This document shows positions 1 to 6,222 of a stretch of 6,634 nucleotides of DNA, piece after piece (position 1 is the stretch's first letter; each line of letters starts with the position of its first letter). The position numbers and the translations under genes are program-made. The DNA comes from HyVt-337 sp964428895. Lineage in GTDB: Bacteria; Planctomycetota; Phycisphaerae; SM23-33. The DNA lies in NCBI GenBank assembly GCA_964428895.1, contig CAYRZU010000120.1:1-6634 (forward strand), written 5' to 3'. Below the pieces are notes generated by a model. The model did not search any database, was not told where the DNA came from, and saw only the letters and a list, made by a program, of their open reading frames with translations.

Positions 1-642
1 GCGAAAATCGCAATGGTCGCACCCGGCGGCCAAGGTCTGCGTCCGCTTCAGGCCCCAGCCGAGGCCCTCACCCAAGGCGATGTCGGACATGCAGATATAC
101 GGGGCGAAGGCCTCTGCGCCGAGCTTGCGGGCCAATTCCAGATTGCCGCAGCGCACGTAGTCGACGCCGAAATCAACGTCCTCTCCGTCACCGATGAGAA
201 AGCGGATCTCAAAGTCGCCGTGCCGGACGTGGCGTCCGGCGCGGGCAAGCTGTCGCACCCGCCGCCTCATCACGCGCGAAAACACCAGCTTCTTCAGTAA
301 CCACGCCCGCCAGCGCGGAAAGGCTGCCATGCACAGCCGCAGGGCCTCATGGCAGATCTCCCACGCCTCGGCCACCGTTCCGCCGTATTGCGTGACAGCC
401 CGGTAGACGGCCACTTCCTGCGCCGTGATCCGAAGGAAGCTGTTCAGCGCCCGAGCCCGCAGGCCTGGCAGACGCGGAATCTGCGGGATGATCCGCTCGT
501 ACTCTCGCCGGGCGGCGCCGTGCAGCTCCTCGGCGCGGTCCGGCCCGTAGCGGGCAGCAACGAACCCTCGGGCCCGTCCGGCGGCCCGGTCAAAGCTACG
601 CAGTAACTTCGTCCTTTCGGAAGATCGGTCTCGGTCTGGCAT
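1..642 (-). CDS. L-2-amino-thiazoline-4-carboxylic acid (ATC) hydrolase family protein, 3' end beyond window
   Basis: I translated the reverse strand from the ATG at 642-640; the frame stays open for 214 codons to base 1 with no stop. The N-terminal half (about residues 1-135) is helical and Arg-rich. The C-terminal half carries the part I recognise: D-F-G-V-D-Y-x-x-C-G (157-166), PYICMSD (181-187), a Gly-rich GEGLGWGLKRTQTL stretch (191-204) and G-C-D-H-C-D-F-R (207-214). Family members usually end soon after the CDFR motif, so probably only a few to some tens of residues are missing. The named activity, opening of the ATC thiazoline ring to N-carbamoyl-L-cysteine, is known from Pseudomonas cysteine pathways. 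Most members, including this one, are assigned by similarity only, so the true substrate is uncertain. No signal peptide is visible, so it is probably cytosolic. The start is supported by GAGGT seven bases upstream. It is transcribed divergently from the DUF1638-hydantoinase fusion gene. Confidence 0.82.
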   Translation of the reverse strand, partial: MPDRDRSSERTKLLRSFDRAAGRARGFVAARYGPDRAEELHGAARREYERIIPQIPRLPGLRARALNSFLRITAQEVAVYRAVTQYGGTVAEAWEICHEALRLCMAAFPRWRAWLLKKLVFSRVMRRRVRQLARAGRHVRHGDFEIRFLIGDGEDVDFGVDYVRCGNLELARKLGAEAFAPYICMSDIALGEGLGWGLKRTQTLAAGCDHCDFR

Positions 643-649
643 CCGGGGT

Positions 650-654
650 ACCTC
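650..654 (-). promoter_or_regulatory. Ribosome binding site of the ATC hydrolase-like gene
   Basis: On the minus strand GAGGT lies seven bases before the ATG at 642. It fixes the start of the edge-truncated gene. I see no convincing -10/-35 pair for this gene. The reverse complement of the opposite gene's TATAAT gives ATTATA, which could serve as a poor -10 for leftward transcription. Confidence 0.6.
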
Positions 655-690
655 GTTGCGGTGTTCGGGGATTCTCGCCCAAAGCCGTTG

Positions 691-721
691 TTGCCGCAAG
701 CGGGCCCGGCAATGGTATAAT
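691..721 (+). promoter_or_regulatory. Extended -10 promoter of the DUF1638-hydantoinase gene
   Basis: A perfect TATAAT at 716-721 is preceded by TGG (713-715), giving the extended -10 form TGnTATAAT. The best -35 is TTGCCG at 691-696, with a rather long 19-base spacer. An extended -10 often makes a good -35 unnecessary. Transcription would start near 728-729, leaving a leader of about 35 nt that contains GAGGT (750-754), eight bases before the ATG at 763. The site lies in the only gap between two divergent genes. Confidence 0.65.
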
Positions 722-762
722 GGTCCGTTTCCAGCCCCGCGAGGCGAACGAGGTCCTGTGTT

Positions 763-3612
763 ATGTCCGGCGTTAGTCCCCATCGAGTGCACGTGATCGC
801 GTGCGGCGTGTTAGGTGTCGACCTTCGGCACGTGGTCAAGGACATCGGTCTGGACGTGTCGTTGGAGTTCCTGCCGGGCGGCCTGCACGCCACGCCGCGC
901 GAGTTGCGCAAGCAGTTGCAGGAAGCGATCGACCGGGCCAGCCGCCAGCAGCGGGGCGATGTGATCGCCATCGGCTACGGCATCTGCGGGCGCGGCACGG
1001 TAGGCCTGCACGCCCGCCACGTGCCGCTGATCGTCCCACGCGTCAACGACTGCATCGCGCTATTCCTTGGGTCGGACGCCGCCTACCACGAGCAATTCCG
1101 TAAGTATCCCGGCACCTACTACGTTTCCGCCGGTTGGGTGGAGGAAAACGCCACCCCGCTCAGCCAGGCCGAGCAGGCCGATGGCGACGACGAGGCCGAG
1201 CCGCCGCCGGATGAAGAGTTCGACCGTCTCGTGACCGAGCATGGCCGCGACAACGCCGACGCCATCCGCTACTTCATGAACTCCTGGCAGCGCAACTACC
1301 AGCGGGCGGCCTTCATCGACACCGGCGCCCCCGGCAAGCGAGATCGATATGCCGAGATCGCCCGGCGCATGGCCGCCGGCTACGGCTGGGAGTACGAGGA
1401 GCTGACCGGCAGCGGCGAGCTGCTGATCAATATGCTCAAGCAGCGGCACACCGATTCGGACATCCTCATCGTTCCCCCGCACCACGTGACCGACTACGAC
1501 CCCGCCGGGCGGACCATTACCGCACGCCCGGTCTGGCAGGCGGCCGAGGATACCCCCGCCAAGCGAACCATCATCGCCGCCGCGCCGGATGCACCGGCCG
1601 ACCCCGATGAGCGCTCGGTGCGCCTCGGCCTCGGCATCGACGCCGGAGGCACGTACACCGACGTCGTGCTCTACGACTTCGCCACCTCCACCGTGCTCGA
1701 TAAGGCCAAGGCCTTGACCACCAACTGGGACTACACCATCGGCATCGAGGGCGCCCTGGACGGTGTCGACGCGTCCCGCCTGGGCGAAGTCGACCTGGTG
1801 GCGGTCTCGACCACGCTGGCCACCAACGCCATCGTCGAAGGTCGCGGCCAGCCGGTGGGGCTGCTGATCATGCCCCCGTACGGCCTCTACGACCATGGCG
1901 ACATTCCCCACAGTCCCATCGCCGTCATTGACGGCCAACTGGAGATCTCCGGCGAGCGCCGCCAACCCATCGACCCGGACCAGGTCCGCCGCGTGGCCGC
2001 CGACATGATCGCCAACGCAAAGGTGGGCGCCTTCGCCGTGGCGGGGTTCGCCAGCCACGACAACCCCGAGCACGAGCAGCAGGTCAAGGCCATCCTCCGC
2101 GACGAGTTCGGGTTGGCTGTCACGTGCGGCCACGAGGTCTCCGAAACGCTCAACTACCGCGTTCGCGCCGTCACCGCGGCCCTGAACGCTCGCATCATCC
2201 CCTGTCTGGATTCGCTCTTGATGCGGGCGGGCGAGAGCCTGGCCCGGCGGGGGATCAACGCTCCGAGCATGGTGGTTTGCTCCAACGGATCGCTGATGAG
2301 CATGGCCATGGCCCACGAACGGCCGATTGAGACGATTCTCTCGGGCCCGGCGGCCAGTGTGGCGGGGGCTAGCTTCCTATCGAAGCGGCCGGACGCCATC
2401 GTGGTCGACATCGGCGGCACGACCACCGATACCGCCGTGATCCGCAACGACGACGTCCGCGTTTGCCCCGAGGGGGCTTCGGTCGGCGGGTGGCGCACGC
2501 ACGTCAAGGCCCTGGACCTTCGCACGCTGGGGCTGGGCGGCGATAGCCTGATCGCCTGGGAGAAGCGCAAGCTGCAGATCGGCCCGCGGCGCGTGGCGCC
2601 GGTGGCCTGGCTGTTTGACGACAGTGAGAGCAAAGCCCCCCTCGATTGGCTCGAACGTCACCTGGACTACTACGACGACGGAACGGGCGGCATGGCCCTG
2701 GCGAGCCTTAACGGCCATCCCGACGGGCTCGACCTGACCGACGAGGAACGCCGCATCGTCAAGGTGCTGGCCGAACGACCTCACTCATTGCATGAATTGG
2801 CCGAACGGGCCGATCTGGTGGCCTGGCAGTTCGTGCCGCTGAGCCGACTGGAGACCCACCACGCCGTCCAACGCTGCGGCCTGACGCCCACCGACCTGCT
2901 CCACGCGACCGGGCAGATCGATATGTGGAACACGGCCGCCGCCCGCCGCATCTGCGAACTGACGGCTGCGGTCTTCGGCGAAGACCCCGACGCGCTCGCC
3001 CAGCGGCTGTTGCATGAGGTCGTCCGCAAGCTGGCGGTCGAGCTGCTCAAGAAGCAACTGGCCGAGGAAACCGACGCCGACGAGCTGGACGACTCGCCCG
3101 TGGCCATGGCCATGGTCGCCAATATGCTCGCCGGCGGCTCGGACGACTACCACATCCGCGCCCAGTTCGAGCGGCCCGTGATCGGCATCGGGGCCCCGGT
3201 GGCGTTCTTCCTGCCGCAAGCGGCTGAGTTGCTCGAAACCGAGTGTGTGATCCCGCCCGACGCCGACGTTGCCAACGCCATCGGCGCCATCACCAGTTCG
3301 GTCCGCATCCAGCGGACGGTTCAGATCGCCCCCAACGAGTACGGCACCTACAGCGTTCACGGCCTGCCGGGCAACCCCACCTTCCCCGAGCTGGACAGCG
3401 CCACGGACTACGCGTCCGAACACCTGGCCGAGTTGGTCCGGGATCTGGCCCACCAGGCCGGGACCAGCCAGGCCGACGTCGAGATCACCATCGACGACCA
3501 CGTCGCCGAAATGGCTGAGGAGGGCCGCCTCTTCGTCGGCCGAATGCTCGAGGCCCGCGTCACCGGGCGGCCGGACCTGGCGCGCCTGGTCGAGCCGGCC
3601 CCGCAGAGCTGA
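763..3612 (+). CDS. DUF1638 - hydantoinase/oxoprolinase (ASKHA) fusion protein
   Basis: A 949-residue two-part protein. Residues about 8-260 match DUF1638: an I-A-C-G strand (C14), LHATP (41-45), GYGICGRGTVGL (71-82, with C75), VPRVNDCIALFLGS (91-104, with C97), PGTYY...GW (116-125) and a GWEYEELTG segment (208-216). The function of DUF1638 is unknown. An acidic, Pro-containing stretch (134-152) sits inside it and an Ala/Pro/Asp-rich linker (about 262-286) follows. Residues about 287-850 form a HyuA-type ASKHA ATPase: phosphate-1 loop LGLGIDAGGTYTDVV (288-302), STTLATNAIVEGRG (349-362), SGPAASVAGA (527-536), phosphate-2 loop VVDIGGTTTD (547-556), LGLGGDSL (589-596), LTPTDLLHATG (707-717) and GIGAPVAFF (808-816). 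A tail to 949 follows. Such ATPases use ATP to open cyclic amides (hydantoins, 5-oxoproline) or act as related activases; the substrate here cannot be read from sequence. No HyuB gene is adjacent. No signal peptide, so cytosolic. GAGGT eight bases upstream supports the start. Confidence 0.9.
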   Translation: MSGVSPHRVHVIACGVLGVDLRHVVKDIGLDVSLEFLPGGLHATPRELRKQLQEAIDRASRQQRGDVIAIGYGICGRGTVGLHARHVPLIVPRVNDCIALFLGSDAAYHEQFRKYPGTYYVSAGWVEENATPLSQAEQADGDDEAEPPPDEEFDRLVTEHGRDNADAIRYFMNSWQRNYQRAAFIDTGAPGKRDRYAEIARRMAAGYGWEYEELTGSGELLINMLKQRHTDSDILIVPPHHVTDYDPAGRTITARPVWQAAEDTPAKRTIIAAAPDAPADPDERSVRLGLGIDAGGTYTDVVLYDFATSTVLDKAKALTTNWDYTIGIEGALDGVDASRLGEVDLVAVSTTLATNAIVEGRGQPVGLLIMPPYGLYDHGDIPHSPIAVIDGQLEISGERRQPIDPDQVRRVAADMIANAKVGAFAVAGFASHDNPEHEQQVKAILRDEFGLAVTCGHEVSETLNYRVRAVTAALNARIIPCLDSLLMRAGESLARRGINAPSMVVCSNGSLMSMAMAHERPIETILSGPAASVAGASFLSKRPDAIVVDIGGTTTDTAVIRNDDVRVCPEGASVGGWRTHVKALDLRTLGLGGDSLIAWEKRKLQIGPRRVAPVAWLFDDSESKAPLDWLERHLDYYDDGTGGMALASLNGHPDGLDLTDEERRIVKVLAERPHSLHELAERADLVAWQFVPLSRLETHHAVQRCGLTPTDLLHATGQIDMWNTAAARRICELTAAVFGEDPDALAQRLLHEVVRKLAVELLKKQLAEETDADELDDSPVAMAMVANMLAGGSDDYHIRAQFERPVIGIGAPVAFFLPQAAELLETECVIPPDADVANAIGAITSSVRIQRTVQIAPNEYGTYSVHGLPGNPTFPELDSATDYASEHLAELVRDLAHQAGTSQADVEITIDDHVAEMAEEGRLFVGRMLEARVTGRPDLARLVEPAPQS

Positions 3613-3621
3613 GACGTGGGG

Positions 3622-3650
3622 TTGAGGGCCGCCCGGGTCAGCGGTAGAGT
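3622..3650 (+). promoter_or_regulatory. Candidate promoter of the zinc-ribbon/PH protein
   Basis: TTGAGG (3622-3627) and TAGAGT (3645-3650) are separated by 17 bases; each matches the sigma-70 consensus at four of six positions. The -10 sits in the context CGGTAGAGTGG, resembling the GGTATAATGG upstream of the fusion gene. It lies just after the stop of the preceding gene and 24 bases before the next ATG, so a start here would give a very short leader. It could be chance in GC-rich DNA, and read-through from the upstream gene is also possible. Confidence 0.4.
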
Positions 3651-3674
3651 GGGGCCCGCAGAAAGGGACGGCCC

Positions 3675-4310
3675 ATGATCACCTATCAGTGCCCGAAGTG
3701 TGACCATCCGATGAGCGCGCCGGACGCGGTGGCCGGCCAGAAGGAAACCTGCCCCGCCTGCCGAAACGTCTCTATCGTTCCGTCCCCGTCGGCCGAGGTC
3801 AATCCGGTCGCCGAATCCGCCGACCCGACCGCCACCACGGTGGTGATGGCTCAGCCCGGCTACGGGTCGACCGTGGTCTGGCATGGCGTGCCGAGTTGGA
3901 AGGGCCACCTGCGGCGTTACATTCTGTGCGTGGTGGTGCTGGCGATCTGCATTGCCTGGGCCGTCGTCTGGACCGGCAGCGACAGGGACCTGCCCGCCCT
4001 CGCCGTGGTCGGGCCAATGTTCCTGCCCATCGTCATCATGGCCGTCTCCGAAATCGTCCGGCGCTTCACCCGCTACACCGTCACCGACCAGGTCGTCTCG
4101 CTCAAGACCGGCATCCTCAGCCGCCACGTCCAGGAACTCCCGGTCAGCCAACTCCGCCAGATGCGGATCGCCCAGAGCCTGCTGGACCGTGTGCTGATGG
4201 TCGGCAACATCAGCTTTGCCACCAGCGCCACCGGCGACATCGAGATGACCTGGCGCGGCGTCAAACACCCCAACGACGTCCGCGACCTCGTCCGACAGTA
4301 CATGGACTAG
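3675..4310 (+). CDS. Zinc-ribbon, two-TM, bacterial PH-like (bPH2/DUF304) membrane protein
   Basis: A 211-residue protein in three parts. Residues 1-34 form a zinc ribbon with C6-x2-C9 and C26-x2-C29 and an SAPDAVAGQKETCP core, a short module of the MJ0042-like type common in planctomycetes. A low-complexity Pro/Ala/Ser/Thr linker runs to about 65. Two hydrophobic segments follow, about 82-99 and 107-127, which should form a membrane hairpin. Residues about 131-211 match the bPH2 (DUF304) fold: RYTVTDQVVSLKTGILSR (133-150), LPVSQLRQMRIAQSLLDRVLMVG (155-177) and a final strand-helix ending DVRDLVRQYM. This is the family pattern in which a strand after the membrane hairpin leads into the 'V.L..I..V...QSLLDR..G.G.I' repeat. 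Its biochemical role is unknown; a membrane-associated scaffold or sensor is a guess. AAAGGGA six bases upstream supports the ATG. It starts 62 bases after the fusion gene and may or may not share its transcript. Confidence 0.85.
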   Translation: MITYQCPKCDHPMSAPDAVAGQKETCPACRNVSIVPSPSAEVNPVAESADPTATTVVMAQPGYGSTVVWHGVPSWKGHLRRYILCVVVLAICIAWAVVWTGSDRDLPALAVVGPMFLPIVIMAVSEIVRRFTRYTVTDQVVSLKTGILSRHVQELPVSQLRQMRIAQSLLDRVLMVGNISFATSATGDIEMTWRGVKHPNDVRDLVRQYMD

Positions 4311-4333
4311 CACACCATTCTCGCGGGGGTTTT

Positions 4334-4346
4334 CGGGGCTGCCCCG
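4334..4346 (+). other. Small GC stem-loop after the PH-protein gene
   Basis: CGGGG (4334-4338) can pair with CCCCG (4342-4346) around a 3-base CTG loop, 24 bases after the stop codon. No T-run follows on the plus strand, so it is not a convincing intrinsic terminator, but it is the only hairpin of note at this gene's end. Confidence 0.3.
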
Positions 4347-4347
4347 G

Positions 4348-4357
4348 CATTGCAATG
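4348..4357. promoter_or_regulatory. Perfect palindrome CATTGCAATG, possible operator
   Basis: A perfect 10-bp inverted repeat without a loop overlaps the candidate -35 element (TTGCAA) of the glycosidase gene. This position would suit a dimeric repressor site. A 10-bp palindrome can arise by chance and no second copy is seen in the window. Confidence 0.3.
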
Positions 4358-4378
4358 GGGAAGGGCGGTGGGTATGGT
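4350..4378 (+). promoter_or_regulatory. Candidate promoter of the glycosidase-dehydrogenase pair
   Basis: TTGCAA (4350-4355) and TATGGT (4373-4378) are separated by 17 bases; each matches the sigma-70 consensus at four of six positions. The -10 context GGGTATGGTCC resembles the other two candidate promoters in the window. A start near 4385 would give a leader of about 45 nt before the ATG at 4431. Confidence 0.45.
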
Positions 4379-4415
4379 CCGGGGTTTGCGAGGGCGGCCC
4401 GGCGGCCGTCGCCGA

Positions 4416-4421
4416 AAGGAG
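4416..4421 (+). promoter_or_regulatory. Shine-Dalgarno site that fixes the glycosidase start
   Basis: AAGGAG lies nine bases before the ATG at 4431. It decides against the in-frame ATG at 4350, which would add a 27-residue Arg/Gly-rich stretch with no family similarity and would place the start codon inside the candidate promoter. Confidence 0.75.
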
Positions 4422-4430
4422 TCTTCTCGG

Positions 4431-6179
4431 ATGCTCAGGACGTTCCAGCAACACGCCACCAGGCCGACCGAATCGCTCTGTCGGCGGTGGGAGTTTGTGA
4501 CGGCCGACGATCGCAAGGCCGCCAAGGATCGCGGCCCGCGCGGAAAACTGCCCAAGGCCTACACCCGCGGCATCAGCGTGCCCAGTGCATGGGAAATGCT
4601 GCCCGGCCTGGAAGATTATCGCGGCCAGGGCTGGTTGCGGACGACCATTCCGGCCCTCGACGGCTACGCGGTGCGACTGGTCTTTGGCGGCGTCAGCCAC
4701 ACCGCTGATGTCTTCGTCGACGGCAAGCACGTGGGCCATCATTACGATGCCTTCACGCCGTTCGCGGTGGTCGTGCCCGGCCTGGCCGAGGGCGAGCACG
4801 AGCTGGTGGTGAAGGTCGACAACACCTTCGGCGACCACTCGGCGTTGCACAAAGAGAACGATTATTACACCTATGGCGGCATCACACGGCCGGCCGAGGT
4901 GCAGTTGGTTCCGGAGGCCTTCATCGAGCAGGTCTTCGCCACGCCGATCAAGCGCGGCAAGAAATGGGGCCTCCAGGTCCGCGTTCGCGTCAGCAACTGG
5001 TCGAAGACGACGGCCAAGCGGGATGTGATCGTGCAACTGGCCGACGGCGTCTACGACCTCGGCCCGATCACGATCAAGGCCGGCAAGACGGCCGAGCTAT
5101 CCGGCGCCATCAAGGGCCTGGACGACGTTGAGGAATGGCATCCGGATTCGCCGGCACTCTACATGCTGGAAGCGCTGATGTTCGACGGAGATCAGTTGGT
5201 TGATGATTTCCGGGATCGCATCGGCTTCCGCACCGTGCAGACCCGCGGCCGTAAGCTGCTCTTCAACGGCGAGCCCATTCGTCTTCGCGGCTACAACCGC
5301 CACGAAGACCACGCCTCCTTCGGCTGTGCGATTCCGTTGGAGATCATGGCGACCGATCTGGAGCAGATGGCCGATCTCGGCTGTAACTTCGTCCGCACCA
5401 GTCACTACCCCAACGACATGCGGTTCCTGGATCTCTGCGACGAGATGGGCTTCTACGTGTGGGAAGAATCCCACGCCCGCAGCGTTAGCTTCGAGCACCC
5501 CAAGTTCCGTGAGCAGATCGCCGATTCGACGCGCGAGATGATCGAGTGGCACTTCAACCGCCCGAGCATCATCATGTGGGGCTTCCTGAACGAGTGCAGC
5601 TCGACCACCAAGCCCGGCCGGGCCGAGCACAAGCGCGTGGCGGAGTTGATTCGGTCGCTGGATACCTCGCGGCCGATCACGTTCGCGTCCAACAAGGATG
5701 ACGACGACATCTGCTTCGACCTGGTCGACATCGTTTCGTGGAACATCTACGCCGGTTGGTATTTCCGCGATCCGGATGAGGCGACCGCCTACTTCAACAA
5801 CCTGCTGAAGTGGCTCAATTCCGACAAGTCCGGCGGCAAGGGCAAGCCCATCATCATCAGCGAGTTCGGGGCCGGGGCCATCTACGGCTATCGCGGCCCG
5901 CACCACGCCAAGTGGACCGAAGAACTGCAGGGCGAAGTGCTGAGCAAGCTGCTGGAGACTTATCTGAACCATCGCGACATCATGGGCGCCGCGATCTGGC
6001 AGTTCTGCGATTGTCGCGTCCACAACAACATCTTCGCCCAGCGGCCACGGGCTATGAATAACAAGGGCACGGTGGATGAGTACCGCCGGCCCAAGCTGGC
6101 CTACCACGCGGTGAAGGAGCAAATGCACAAGGCGATCCAGCGCTGGGATACCACGCCCGGATCGAAGAAGCGCAAATAG
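4431..6179 (+). CDS. Glycoside hydrolase family 2, beta-glucuronidase-like
   Basis: A 582-residue protein, close to the 603 residues of E. coli beta-glucuronidase, with the family-2 order: N-terminal jelly-roll sugar-binding domain (about 15-162), Ig-like domain (about 165-268) and catalytic TIM barrel (about 271-570). Seen in the barrel: LRGYNRHED (285-293), NFVRTSHYPND (319-329), the acid/base motif IIMWGFLNE with N387-E388, NIYAGWY (438-444, matching NRYYGWY of E. coli UidA), the nucleophile motif IIISEFG with E478, AIWQF (521-525) and NNKGTVDEYRRPK (543-555). N543-x-K545 aligns with the N-x-K motif that binds the uronic acid carboxylate in beta-glucuronidases. That favours a glucuronidase or another uronidase over a beta-galactosidase. 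No signal peptide or membrane segment is present, so it should act in the cytosol on imported oligosaccharides or conjugates. It is followed after 43 bases by a Gfo/Idh/MocA dehydrogenase, probably in one operon. The exact substrate is not proven. Confidence 0.9.
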   Translation: MLRTFQQHATRPTESLCRRWEFVTADDRKAAKDRGPRGKLPKAYTRGISVPSAWEMLPGLEDYRGQGWLRTTIPALDGYAVRLVFGGVSHTADVFVDGKHVGHHYDAFTPFAVVVPGLAEGEHELVVKVDNTFGDHSALHKENDYYTYGGITRPAEVQLVPEAFIEQVFATPIKRGKKWGLQVRVRVSNWSKTTAKRDVIVQLADGVYDLGPITIKAGKTAELSGAIKGLDDVEEWHPDSPALYMLEALMFDGDQLVDDFRDRIGFRTVQTRGRKLLFNGEPIRLRGYNRHEDHASFGCAIPLEIMATDLEQMADLGCNFVRTSHYPNDMRFLDLCDEMGFYVWEESHARSVSFEHPKFREQIADSTREMIEWHFNRPSIIMWGFLNECSSTTKPGRAEHKRVAELIRSLDTSRPITFASNKDDDDICFDLVDIVSWNIYAGWYFRDPDEATAYFNNLLKWLNSDKSGGKGKPIIISEFGAGAIYGYRGPHHAKWTEELQGEVLSKLLETYLNHRDIMGAAIWQFCDCRVHNNIFAQRPRAMNNKGTVDEYRRPKLAYHAVKEQMHKAIQRWDTTPGSKKRK

Positions 6180-6200
6180 CAGGCGGCCGGGTGGCCGCTG
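6180..6200 (+). other. Intergenic GC-rich hairpin inside the presumed operon
   Basis: GCGGCC (6183-6188) and GGCCGC (6193-6198) form a perfect 6-bp stem with a GGGT loop. Allowing one bulged G, the stem extends to an outer CAG/CTG pair (6180-6182 with 6198-6200). It begins right after the stop codon of the glycosidase gene. No T-run follows, so full termination is unlikely. It could protect the upstream message from 3' decay or lower expression of the downstream gene. Confidence 0.45.
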
Positions 6201-6222
6201 AGACACACAAAGGAGCGACCTG

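Noticed and set aside
444..971. 175-codon minus-strand open frame across the divergent promoter region
   Set aside because: It is out of frame with the ATC hydrolase-like gene, overlaps the start of the fusion gene and crosses the promoter; it has no recognisable domain.
1060..2316. 418-codon minus-strand open frame
   Set aside because: It lies entirely antisense to the fusion gene, whose plus-strand frame carries clear ATPase motifs. The minus-strand translation has no recognisable motif and looks like a GC-skewed mirror frame.
3108..3118. Short direct repeat of GCCATG
   Set aside because: It is within coding sequence for an Ala-Met-Ala-Met stretch of the fusion protein and is explained by codon use.
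3626..3657. Possible terminator formed by GGGCC and GGCCC after the fusion gene
   Set aside because: Only five pairs around a loop of more than 20 bases with no T-run; it also spans the candidate promoter. Not credible as a terminator.
4350..4430. Upstream in-frame start for the glycosidase
   Set aside because: The extra residues are Arg/Gly-rich with no match to family-2 enzymes, no ribosome binding site fits, and AAGGAG sits at the right distance from the ATG at 4431.
3408..5036. 542-codon minus-strand open frame
   Set aside because: It runs opposite the end of the fusion gene, the whole PH-protein gene, two intergenic regions and part of the glycosidase. Its translation is rich in His, Asp, Gly, Val and Arg and shows no domain. 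Long antisense frames are expected in GC-rich coding DNA.
5097..6206. 369-codon minus-strand open frame
   Set aside because: It is antisense to the catalytic barrel of the glycosidase, where the plus frame keeps all active-site residues; the minus translation shows no family similarity.
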